From positions 1-13,485 of the forward strand of contig CAJYBN010000063.1 in assembly GCA_913064925.1 (NCBI GenBank): a stretch of 13,485 nt of DNA. The letters are read 5' to 3'. The DNA comes from an uncultured Peptococcaceae bacterium. Lineage in GTDB: Bacteria > Bacillota > Desulfotomaculia > Desulfotomaculales > Desulfallaceae. The notes beneath the pieces are model-generated. The model was not told the DNA's origin. It saw nothing but the letters and a program-made list of their open reading frames with translations, and searched no databases. How positions within the stretch are numbered: the first letter of the stretch is position 1; every line of letters begins with the position of its first letter. Below are positions 6,113 through 12,539 of this stretch, piece by piece. The translations under genes were made by a program, and so were the position numbers.

Positions 6113-6711
6113 GCCAAGCGAAAGTGTGTCTTACCTACCGGCTCGAGTTTTTTACACCGGTGCATGTAGGAACAGGAACGGGCGGTCGCGGCTTTCTGGA
6201 CAAATATCTTTATCGTGAGGGTGATTGTCCGGTTATTCCCGGTTCAACCATTAAGGGACGCCTTCGGGCGGCAGTCACCGCCCTGGCCCGGGCTCATGTC
6301 TATGGCCCGCAGGAGGTTTGCCGGGAACCCGGGGCCTGTACTTGTCTGGTTTGCTTGATTTTTGGTCAAAAGGGTAACCGCCGGGGACATCTTTACTTTG
6401 AGGACGCCCGGCCGGCTGATAAAAATATCGACCGTTTTGCCGGCGTGCGCCACGGCATCGCCGTGGATCGCTACCGGCGGGTGGCCCGTGACAACGCTCT
6501 TTATACCGTGGAAACAGTTGGAGGTAAAAACGTGGTTTTTGAGGGCCAAATATGGGGATGGGTTCCGGAGGAAAAAAGGCATACAGTTGTGGCGGCACTC
6601 AAAGACGCCTTTGCTTTTAACTACGCCCTTGGATTCGGCAAGAGCAGAGGGTTGGGCTGGTTCAGGGCCCGGGTTGTAGAGGAGGAAAGCGGAAAATGCG
6701 GTACGAGGTAA
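6109..6711 (+). CDS. cas7: Cas7-A, Csm3-like RAMP backbone subunit, 200 aa
   Basis: A RAMP-superfamily protein of the Csm3/Cas7 type, expected to bind the crRNA backbone and to cut target RNA. It opens with LTYRLEFFTPVHVGTGTGG and carries the hallmark VIPGSTIKGRLRAA (42-55). D31 in GFLDKYLY falls where Csm3 has its catalytic aspartate. A compact zinc knuckle follows (C71, C77, C79, C82). HGIAVDRYRRVARDNALYTVE (115 on) is the thumb hairpin that intercalates into guide-target duplexes. The C-terminal GFGKSRGLGWF is the glycine-rich loop. At 200 residues it is a minimal Cas7. The GTG start sits in the cas10 stop overlap, and its end overlaps csx10 by 16 bases, which indicates coupled synthesis. 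The match of D31 to the active residue was made by eye. Confidence 0.88.
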   Translation: MSQAKVCLTYRLEFFTPVHVGTGTGGRGFLDKYLYREGDCPVIPGSTIKGRLRAAVTALARAHVYGPQEVCREPGACTCLVCLIFGQKGNRRGHLYFEDARPADKNIDRFAGVRHGIAVDRYRRVARDNALYTVETVGGKNVVFEGQIWGWVPEEKRHTVVAALKDAFAFNYALGFGKSRGLGWFRARVVEEESGKCGTR

Positions 6712-7856
6712 CCCTGGAGTTGAAGGCGCCCACCCTGGTCGGTGACCGGCGCGAGCCTTCAGCCTTTTTTCTCCCTTCCCGCGACTTCATACCCGGCGGG
6801 GTGTTGCGGGCCGCCCTGGCGCGGGCGATTACCGAGAGTTGCCTCCATTATACGGAAGCAAGGGGATATCACTGGGTGCGCTTTGCCGACGGGCCGGAAT
6901 GCGCCGCCTGCATGTGGCGCGGTCTTTGCGCTTCATTCGACCGCTTGCGGTTCAGCCACTTATATAAGGACGGAGGACGGGTGGTGCCGCTCACTGCTTA
7001 CCGTTGCAAATTTAATGCCGACCATCCCACCTTCGACACCCTGCTCGCGCAGGGGCTATCCCCTTGCCCTGAGTGTGGAGATCGCTCCGAGCGAGCTTCA
7101 GGCTACCTGGACGATGAATGCCGGCAAGTAACGGTAAACCGGCGCCTTGTAATGCGCCTGGCTGTTGATTCTTGCCGCGGCGTGGCCTTGGACCGCCAGC
7201 TTTACGCTCTCCGCGTTTTGGACGCGGGCCAAACCTTCCGGGGCTGGCTGGACGTTCCCGGTGCCGAAACCATTCCCTATAACTTTGAACTGCGCCTTGG
7301 GGCGAAAACCACTGTGGGGCTGGGGCGGGTTGCCGTCCGTTTGGAACCGGCTGACGAGCCCGGCCTGGATAACATGAAACAACGCATTGAAAAGTTTCAA
7401 AAAGTAATCCGGCAATTGGGCCGGGCAGAACCGGGAGATACCTGTTTTTCTCTTACCCTGCTGTCAGACGTATTGCCGGCCAGGGAACTGGCGCCGGCAA
7501 CAGGACGGGTTCCCACGCGCAACCTGCAGCAGGAAGTGGCGCAGACCGTTCTTCCACCTTCGCTGCGGTCGGCCGGGTCCGGTGTGGAAGTCACCAAAGT
7601 CGTTGCCGATTTCAAGGTTTACGGCGGGTACTGCACGGCAGTAAATGGTGACGGGCGGCAAAGAGCGGCGCTACACATCGCCGCCGGAAGCGTTTTCCTA
7701 TGCCGGTTGCGCGGCGCGTTAAATGATGAAGTCCTGCAGGCCCTTTTCCACCTCGAAAAGCATGGCGCGGGTTTGAAGACCGAGGACGGTTACGGTGCGT
7801 TGCGCGTTTGCGACGAGTTTCACTGGAATACTGGGGGGGTAATCGATGAAGGTTAA
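6696..7856 (+). CDS. csx10: Csx10, Cas5-family RAMP of type III-D, 386 aa
   Basis: Csx10 is the Cas5-type subunit that caps the crRNA 5' tag, and it is the marker that points to subtype III-D. Two RAMP (ferredoxin-like) domains are visible. The first has LELKAPTLVGDRRE, then FIPGGVLRAALA (31-42) and the glycine-rich GAKTTVGLGRV (202-212). The second ends with the glycine-rich GLKTEDGYGALRV (359-371). Between the early motif and residue 130 there is a cysteine-rich insertion: C69, C72, C78, C104 and CPEC at 124-127, probably one or two zinc sites. NRRLVMRLAVDSCRGVALDR is the likely hairpin region. The start ATG at 6696 follows GAGGAGGAAAG inside the end of Cas7-A. It overlaps the next gene by 11 bases. 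Length fits the family. Confidence 0.87.
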   Translation: MRYEVTLELKAPTLVGDRREPSAFFLPSRDFIPGGVLRAALARAITESCLHYTEARGYHWVRFADGPECAACMWRGLCASFDRLRFSHLYKDGGRVVPLTAYRCKFNADHPTFDTLLAQGLSPCPECGDRSERASGYLDDECRQVTVNRRLVMRLAVDSCRGVALDRQLYALRVLDAGQTFRGWLDVPGAETIPYNFELRLGAKTTVGLGRVAVRLEPADEPGLDNMKQRIEKFQKVIRQLGRAEPGDTCFSLTLLSDVLPARELAPATGRVPTRNLQQEVAQTVLPPSLRSAGSGVEVTKVVADFKVYGGYCTAVNGDGRQRAALHIAAGSVFLCRLRGALNDEVLQALFHLEKHGAGLKTEDGYGALRVCDEFHWNTGGVIDEG

Positions 7857-8346
7857 TGAATTACAGGCGTCGGATTTTGAACTCGAGCGGGCCAGGAAAA
7901 AAGATCTGGATGAACTGAAGGAAGAACTGGCGAGAAGGGCAGCCGGTTTTCTGCGGGAAGACAGATCCAAACCTAAAGACATTGGGGACAACCAGTTCAA
8001 AAAACTGGCTGTAATGGCCCAAATGGCCGCAACACCCCTGGAAATCAGGGCCTTTATCGAATACCAGATGGGTCGCGACTCCAGTGGGCGAAACTGGACG
8101 GCACCAATCAACGGAGAACCTTTTGGCAGTGCCCTTATCAAGGAAATTGAGGAAATTGAGAAACTGGCAGAGGACAAGCTAAAGGAGAGCAACCGCACCG
8201 GCGATAATCGTTTTGTTCTTCTATGCCTGGCTCATTTCTTCGGGTATTTAAGCTGGCGGGTCAAGTATCTGGATTACCTTTTAAAAGAAAAAAAGCGGGG
8301 CAAAAACCGGCATGCCGGGGGTGATCGCGATGGCGGCAGCCGTTAG
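7846..8346 (+). CDS. cas11: Cas11-like small subunit (Csm2-type), 166 aa
   Basis: An all-helical small protein in the slot where type III-D operons carry the small subunit, so I call it Cas11-like. The first 40 residues are strongly charged and could form a coiled coil (FELERARKKDLDELKEELAR). The core has DNQFKKLAVMAQMAATPLEI followed by RAFIEYQMGR (48-77), FGSALIKEIEEIEKL (93-107) and a conserved-looking CLAHFFGYLSWRVKYLDYL (127-145). The basic tail RGKNRHAGGDRDGG is probably disordered, and part of it overlaps the next gene. Small subunits line the inner belly of the complex and contact the target strand. There is no catalytic motif. It starts at ATG 7846 after a G-run. The assignment rests on size, helicity, position and a recalled III-D small-subunit pattern, not on a search. 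Confidence 0.68.
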   Translation: MKVNELQASDFELERARKKDLDELKEELARRAAGFLREDRSKPKDIGDNQFKKLAVMAQMAATPLEIRAFIEYQMGRDSSGRNWTAPINGEPFGSALIKEIEEIEKLAEDKLKESNRTGDNRFVLLCLAHFFGYLSWRVKYLDYLLKEKKRGKNRHAGGDRDGGSR

Positions 8347-9148
8347 CTTTCTCTACGACACCTTCCATAACCGACGGCGCATCACCGGGCGCTTGGTGAC
8401 ATTAACCCCGTTGCGCATCGGGAGCGGGGAGGCCGCGCCCGACCCCACCGCCGTCGACAACCCGGTTATCCGCGATGCTTACGGGCGGCCCTTCATCCCG
8501 GGGTCATCTTTCAAAGGGGTGTGGCGGAGCTTTGCCGAGCAGGTTCTGGGGCAACGCGAAAACGGGGACCGCGGGTGCTGTGATCCGCTGAGCGCCTCGT
8601 GCCTGTCCAGAGAAGAGGTGAAAGAACTCAAAAAAGAGCATAAAGACACCCGGCGGCTGGCCGAGGAAATTTACACCAGGCTATGTCCGGCCTGTCGCAT
8701 CTTCGGCAGCCCTCACTTTGCCGGCCGTTTGCGGGTCAGGGATCTGCTCCCGGATGGCTCCACCTGGCCGGGGTTCTGCGAGGTACGCCCCGGCGTCGCC
8801 ATCGACCGGGACACGCGCACCGCTTATCCGAACCGGAAGTATGAGACCGAGGCGGTGCCGGCCGGAACGGTTTTTATTTTCGAGGCCGTGGTGGAAAATG
8901 CCGGCGATGAAGAATGGCGAGATATACTTCTGACGCTGCTGCCCTTTACCCGGGGGGAGTTGTCCCTGGGCGGCTGCACCGGACGTGGCCTGGGCCGGGT
9001 GCGGCTGGAGAACACGCAAGTGACTTCGGTTACCTCAGCCAACCTGCGGGAATTCCTGGCCCGTGGTTGGAGCGGGTTGGCCCCGTTGGACCTAGAAAGC
9101 GCCTGCCGCGAAGCGGGGCTGGTTTTGGGGGGTGCGGAGGATGTTTAA
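8330..9148 (+). CDS. cas7: Cas7-B, Csm3-like RAMP, 272 aa
   Basis: A Csm3-type Cas7. The beginning GRLVTLTPLRIGSGEAAPDP is followed by AVDNPVIRDAYGRPFIPGSS (41-60) and FKGVWRS. This closely parallels Csm3, where the D of DSPVVRD is the target-RNA cleaving residue, so D43 is the predicted active site. Cysteines 83/84, 91, 119 and 122 (LCPACRIFGS) form a zinc-finger-like module, and VRPGVAIDRDTRTAYPNRKY is the thumb hairpin. LSLGGCTGRGLGRVRL is the glycine-rich loop. The ATG at 8330 is preferred over 8312 because GGGGGTGAT lies five bases before it and the first six residues of the longer form (MPGVIA) add nothing. It overlaps the Cas11-like gene by 17 bases and the next Cas7 gene by 17. Confidence 0.9.
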   Translation: MAAAVSFLYDTFHNRRRITGRLVTLTPLRIGSGEAAPDPTAVDNPVIRDAYGRPFIPGSSFKGVWRSFAEQVLGQRENGDRGCCDPLSASCLSREEVKELKKEHKDTRRLAEEIYTRLCPACRIFGSPHFAGRLRVRDLLPDGSTWPGFCEVRPGVAIDRDTRTAYPNRKYETEAVPAGTVFIFEAVVENAGDEEWRDILLTLLPFTRGELSLGGCTGRGLGRVRLENTQVTSVTSANLREFLARGWSGLAPLDLESACREAGLVLGGAEDV

Positions 9149-10025
9149 GAACCTGCATAACGAGGCGCGCGTTTATTTCTGGTTGCATACCGCCGGGCCG
9201 CTTTTAATCAAGGGGCCTGACCAGCCGGGACTCGATCCCCTGCAGCCGGACATGCGTTTTATCCGTGCCTGGCGGAATGGGAAGGAAGTGCCCTTCATCC
9301 CCGGTTCTAGTCTCAAAGGTGTTCTGCGCAGCCGCGCGGAACAGGTCGTCCGGGCGCTGGCGCCGGACGGGACGGTCATCCCCGACCCGTTTCAGCGGCA
9401 GCGCGAAACAGAGAGGGAAATGAAAGACAGGTCGGGTTATGACCGTTATTATGCGTCGGACCCCGTAACCCAGCTTTTCGGGCAGACCTACCTGGCGGGA
9501 CGCCTGCGCTGTGCCGACGCCTTTCCGGTGGAGGGTAAGCCCTTGCAATTAAACGAACGGAACCACGTGGCCATCAACCGGATCACCGGCGCAACGCAGG
9601 GAAGGGCGCTTTTCAACCCGGAGGTGGTCGAAGAGGGGACCTTTGCCGCCGAGATCAGCCTGACCAATTTCGCGGTTTGGCAGTTGAAACTGCTGGGAGC
9701 GCTGCTTCAGGACCTGGACGATGGTTTTATCCTGCTGGGAGGCAGCACTACCCGGGGCTACGGCCGGGTGCGGGTGGAAAACGCGCGGGTATTGGTACGG
9801 GATTACCGTCGCGAACAACCTGCGGAAATACTGCGCGGGTATGAGCATGACGATATTGTTCCGGTAGATGGATACGTATACACCAACAGGGGCTACTGCT
9901 GGGAAGCTGCCCGCGAAGGTGTTAAATGGCTCCAGACCCTTAAAGTTGATTTGGCGGAAACCCTGAAGAAGTTATATCGTAAACAAAGGGAAGTGCTCCA
10001 AAAGGGGATGAAACACGGTGGCTAA
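9132..10025 (+). CDS. cas7: Cas7-C, RAMP subunit without a zinc finger, 297 aa
   Basis: A Cas7-family RAMP of the SSO1426/TIGR02581-like kind. Key parts: LHTAGPLLIKGPD, then FIPGSSLKGVLRS (55-67), HVAINRITGATQGRALFNPE (145-164) as the thumb hairpin, and LLGGSTTRGYGRVRVENA (201-218) as the glycine-rich loop. D40 in LQPDMRFI is two residues further from the PGSS motif than in Csm3 but could be the catalytic aspartate. In contrast to the other three Cas7 proteins, the region after the PGSS motif (80-120) is charged and cysteine-free, so it should lack zinc. The C-terminal 40 residues are helical and basic. The start may be GTG 9132 or ATG 9141; the difference is three residues. It overlaps Cas7-B and, by eight bases, Cas7-D. 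Confidence 0.87.
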   Translation: MRRMFKNLHNEARVYFWLHTAGPLLIKGPDQPGLDPLQPDMRFIRAWRNGKEVPFIPGSSLKGVLRSRAEQVVRALAPDGTVIPDPFQRQRETEREMKDRSGYDRYYASDPVTQLFGQTYLAGRLRCADAFPVEGKPLQLNERNHVAINRITGATQGRALFNPEVVEEGTFAAEISLTNFAVWQLKLLGALLQDLDDGFILLGGSTTRGYGRVRVENARVLVRDYRREQPAEILRGYEHDDIVPVDGYVYTNRGYCWEAAREGVKWLQTLKVDLAETLKKLYRKQREVLQKGMKHGG

Positions 10026-11112
10026 AGGAACCGGAACACTGTTACGAGACAAGCCTTACGATTTTGTGCCCATCCTGGCGGTACGCCCGGAAGACCGGCG
10101 GGAAGTTGTGCCCCATAACCTGATCGACATCCACCGGCTGACCGGACGGTTGGTTTTGGAGTTGGAGACGGTCACCCCGTTGGATATTGGCAGCGGTTCC
10201 TACCGGCTCGAGGGGGGAGAGATTGTTCGTGCCTTTGTGCGCCGAAATCAGGTGCCGGTCATACCGGGTTCTTCCTTAAAAGGTGTGGTAAGGAGCCTAG
10301 CCGAGGCGGCTTCCCGGAGTTGCCTGGCCCATTCCCCCGCTAAAGACTGTTCAAGATTGGAAGGCGCATTTCCACATGGAGTGCGAAAGCAGTGCAGCGA
10401 AAAGGCCGCCTGCATCACCTGCCGGCTTTTCGGTTTTGTGCAGGGGAAAAAAGGTTACCGGGGACGGGTAGTTTTCGGTGAATTCACGCCCTGCAACGAG
10501 ACGAAACCGGTTGTGGACAAGCTGCCCCCACTGGAACAACCGTTTAAAAACTTTCCCCGGGAAAACCGGGGTTGTGGAAACGAGCGCCTTTATTACTGCC
10601 AGTTTTACAGAGTCGTAAACTGTGGCGGACCGGCACACTGTTTTGACTGTACCAAGGAGGAGTGGTTGCACTGGCGGGAGGATTTAATGGGCCGGTTACC
10701 AACCCCGGCCTTTCGCGGGCGCAAGTTTTACCTCCAGGGGGAGCCTCGCCAGGGAAACCAGCCTCACGAGGTTATCTTGCCCGGCAACCGCTTCCGGGGC
10801 GAGGTAACCTTCCATAACCTGGACCGGGAAGAACTGGCCCTCCTTTGCTTTGCCCTCGGCCTGGACGGTGAGATCCGACTGGGCCTCGGTTATGGCAAAC
10901 CTGCATACTTCGGTACGGTTAGGTTCTGCTTGCGGGAGGTATGCTGGTTCGCGCGGGAATATCTCCCGGCGAAAGTGGTGGGGTTGGACCCCGTCGAACT
11001 GGCGCGCAACTATGGCCGCGACGACCCGGATGTTGCCGAAAATGTCGCCCTGCTGCGGGAGATTCTCTCCGGCAAGCGCCGGGGTCCGGCGTGGGGCGCG
11101 GAGGGGTATTAA
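10018..11112 (+). CDS. cas7: Cas7-D, large RAMP with two Cys-rich modules, 364 aa
   Basis: The largest Cas7 here, of the TIGR03986-like kind. About 40 residues (KPYDFVPILAVRPEDRREVV) precede the RAMP fold. The core opens with GRLVLELETVTPLDIGSGSY and has VIPGSSLKGVVRSLAEA (81-97). At the position of the Csm3 catalytic aspartate there is E68 (GGEIVRAF), so cleavage by this subunit is doubtful. A first zinc-like module follows (C102, C111, C126, C132, C135, ending in ITCRLFGF). A second cysteine cluster (C186, C194, C202, C208, C211) sits in a central insertion and is not seen in the other Cas7 proteins of the operon. LGLGYGKPAYFGTVRF is the glycine-rich loop. The start is a GTG in an eight-base overlap with Cas7-C. 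A 29-bp gap follows. Confidence 0.87.
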   Translation: MAKGTGTLLRDKPYDFVPILAVRPEDRREVVPHNLIDIHRLTGRLVLELETVTPLDIGSGSYRLEGGEIVRAFVRRNQVPVIPGSSLKGVVRSLAEAASRSCLAHSPAKDCSRLEGAFPHGVRKQCSEKAACITCRLFGFVQGKKGYRGRVVFGEFTPCNETKPVVDKLPPLEQPFKNFPRENRGCGNERLYYCQFYRVVNCGGPAHCFDCTKEEWLHWREDLMGRLPTPAFRGRKFYLQGEPRQGNQPHEVILPGNRFRGEVTFHNLDREELALLCFALGLDGEIRLGLGYGKPAYFGTVRFCLREVCWFAREYLPAKVVGLDPVELARNYGRDDPDVAENVALLREILSGKRRGPAWGAEGY

Positions 11113-11121
11113 CAGAAGGGC

Positions 11122-11130
11122 AAAAGGAGG
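11122..11130 (+). promoter_or_regulatory. Ribosome binding site that fixes the start of the 201-aa gene
   Basis: AAAAGGAGG ends eleven bases before the ATG at 11142. The frame is open 67 codons further upstream, but that part overlaps Cas7-D entirely out of phase and reads as shadow sequence. This site is the reason for the shorter start. Confidence 0.7.
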
Positions 11131-11141
11131 TTCGTCCCCTA

Positions 11142-11747
11142 ATGGCTAAGGATAAAGAACGCCTTTTGCAGCTGGCTTACCAGCTTGTCAGGGAGCCGGC
11201 TTGGCCGGCCGGCGACCGGAAATCAGGCGGCACCGCCACAGGCACGGTAGTCCAAATCTTTAGAGAATTTGCTCGCGCTCCGGCGAAGGAAGACCGGTTG
11301 CGCCAGGCGCTAGCTATTATCGAAAAACTACCGGAAAGCCCGCTGGCGCGTCACAGTATGCCTGGTCAATTCCGGGGGGTTGTGCAAGCGCTGGGTGTGT
11401 GCAACGGTCAGGTTAGGCACCCGTTGCTCAAGAACCTTTCTTTTGAAGAATTGGCCTACGTAATCGGTTGGGCCGCCCGGCTACACCGGGCATTAGCCGG
11501 TCCAGTTACAGGCCTGCCTGGCGGTGCGATTCCGGGGCGTGAGCCGGGCAAAGGAGTGTCTGCCGGCAGACAAAGCTGGCCGGAAACCGGCGGCACCGGG
11601 AAACCCGGAAAAACCAACGGTAAAACGGTGTCGGGAAAAAAGAGCAACCGGGATAAAGCTGATAATATCGACCCGAGGCTGGCCGTGCTTAAAAACTGGG
11701 CTGGCTTTAAAAACACAAAAGACAAGAAGAATGAGCCTTTGGATTGA
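11142..11747 (+). CDS. Unrecognised operon protein, helical with basic low-complexity tail, 201 aa
   Basis: I do not recognise this family. Residues 1-118 look like a helical domain: ERLLQLAYQLVREPAWPAGD, then GTVVQIFREFARAPAKEDRL, RQALAIIEKL, QFRGVVQALGV and SFEELAYVIGWAARLHRAL. Residues 120-175 are rich in Gly, Pro, Lys, Ser and Arg and are probably disordered. A short helix-like end follows (DPRLAVLKNWAGFKNTKDKK). There is no signal peptide, membrane segment, cysteine cluster or nuclease motif. It sits between Cas7-D and Cas6 with its own strong ribosome binding site. It could be a second Cas11-like subunit, a helper that binds crRNA through the basic tail, or a lineage-specific addition. 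It is not an obvious Csx19. Position and spacing make it very likely a real part of the operon. Confidence 0.8.
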   Translation: MAKDKERLLQLAYQLVREPAWPAGDRKSGGTATGTVVQIFREFARAPAKEDRLRQALAIIEKLPESPLARHSMPGQFRGVVQALGVCNGQVRHPLLKNLSFEELAYVIGWAARLHRALAGPVTGLPGGAIPGREPGKGVSAGRQSWPETGGTGKPGKTNGKTVSGKKSNRDKADNIDPRLAVLKNWAGFKNTKDKKNEPLD

Positions 11748-11765
11748 GAGCGAGGAATTAATGCC

Positions 11766-12512
11766 ATGCAGCTGACTATTTTTTTTCACGCACCGGCACC
11801 GGTGGCGGTGCCGGTGCATTATGGAACACTCCTGCAGGGTCTGATCTACCGGCAAATGCAGAACCCTGTCCTGCGCAGCTATCTTCATGAACACGGCTTT
11901 ACCCTGGAAAAGAGGCGGTTCAAGCTTTTCACCTTTTCCCGTTTGATGGGCAGGGCGGTTCGCTTCGACCGTTCCGGCGGGATCATAGTGTTTACACCCC
12001 CTTTGCGCCTGGTCATCTGTTCTCCCATTCCCTTCATCCTGCAGGAGTTGGGCACCGGTTTTCTGCGGCAGGGCTGTATCCGTTTGGGCGCCGCTCAATT
12101 GGAAGTGAAGGAAATGGCCACGGCCAGCCCCCGGGTGAACTCCAGTTCCATCCGGGTGCGCATGCTTTCTCCAGTGGTCATGTACAGTACAGCGAAATCG
12201 GAAAGTGGGCGCTCCTATACCTATTATTATTCCCCCTTTGAGCCCCGCTTTGTGGAGCTTATCGGGGCCAACCTGGCTAAAAAGCACCTGCTCATTTACG
12301 GGCGCCTGGCTGAGACGGGCGGCTTTTCCATCCGCCCGGCGGAAGTGAGGGAGAAGGACTTAAAAATAACCCGTTACAAGGACACTATCATCAAGGGCTG
12401 GATGGGCGAATATCATCTGAGCGGGGATCCGGAACTCCTCCAGGTGGCCCTTGACGCTGGCCTGGGGGCGAAAAATTCCCAGGGCTATGGATGTTGTGTG
12501 CAGGTAACATAG
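11766..12512 (+). CDS. cas6: Cas6, CRISPR repeat endoribonuclease, 248 aa
   Basis: Cas6 cuts the long CRISPR transcript within each repeat to release crRNAs and acts as a metal-free RNase. The N-terminal part has VPVHYGTLLQGLIYRQMQNP, then YLHEHGF (39-45), in which H41 is the likely catalytic histidine, and RRFKLFTFSRLMGRA, typical for the family. A second RAMP fold ends with the glycine-rich ALDAGLGAKNSQGYGCCVQV (228-247), the Cas6 signature. Basic residues in RYKDTIIKGWMGEYHLSG (203-220) probably contact RNA. Length is normal. The start is ATG 11766, 18 bp after the previous gene, with GAGG some distance upstream. A perfect 10-bp inverted repeat lies within codons 9-17. The gene implies a CRISPR array somewhere in the genome, though none is in this window. 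Confidence 0.92.
   Translation: MQLTIFFHAPAPVAVPVHYGTLLQGLIYRQMQNPVLRSYLHEHGFTLEKRRFKLFTFSRLMGRAVRFDRSGGIIVFTPPLRLVICSPIPFILQELGTGFLRQGCIRLGAAQLEVKEMATASPRVNSSSIRVRMLSPVVMYSTAKSESGRSYTYYYSPFEPRFVELIGANLAKKHLLIYGRLAETGGFSIRPAEVREKDLKITRYKDTIIKGWMGEYHLSGDPELLQVALDAGLGAKNSQGYGCCVQVT
11790..11817 (+). repeat. Strong GC-rich hairpin at the 5' end of cas6
   Basis: CACCGGCACC (11791-11800) and GGTGCCGGTG (11807-11816) are perfect reverse complements around the loop GGTGGC; the flanking G/C pair extends the stem to 11 bp. It is not a terminator, because the T-run precedes the stem on the plus strand. It lies 24 bases into the cas6 reading frame and may affect translation or RNA processing. Confidence 0.75.
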
Positions 12513-12539
12513 CACCGAACAGAGGAAGGAGATGGTCCG

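Noticed and set aside
10941..11141. 67-codon upstream extension of the 201-aa protein
   Set aside because: It overlaps the Cas7-D coding region in another frame and a strong ribosome binding site precedes the internal ATG at 11142.
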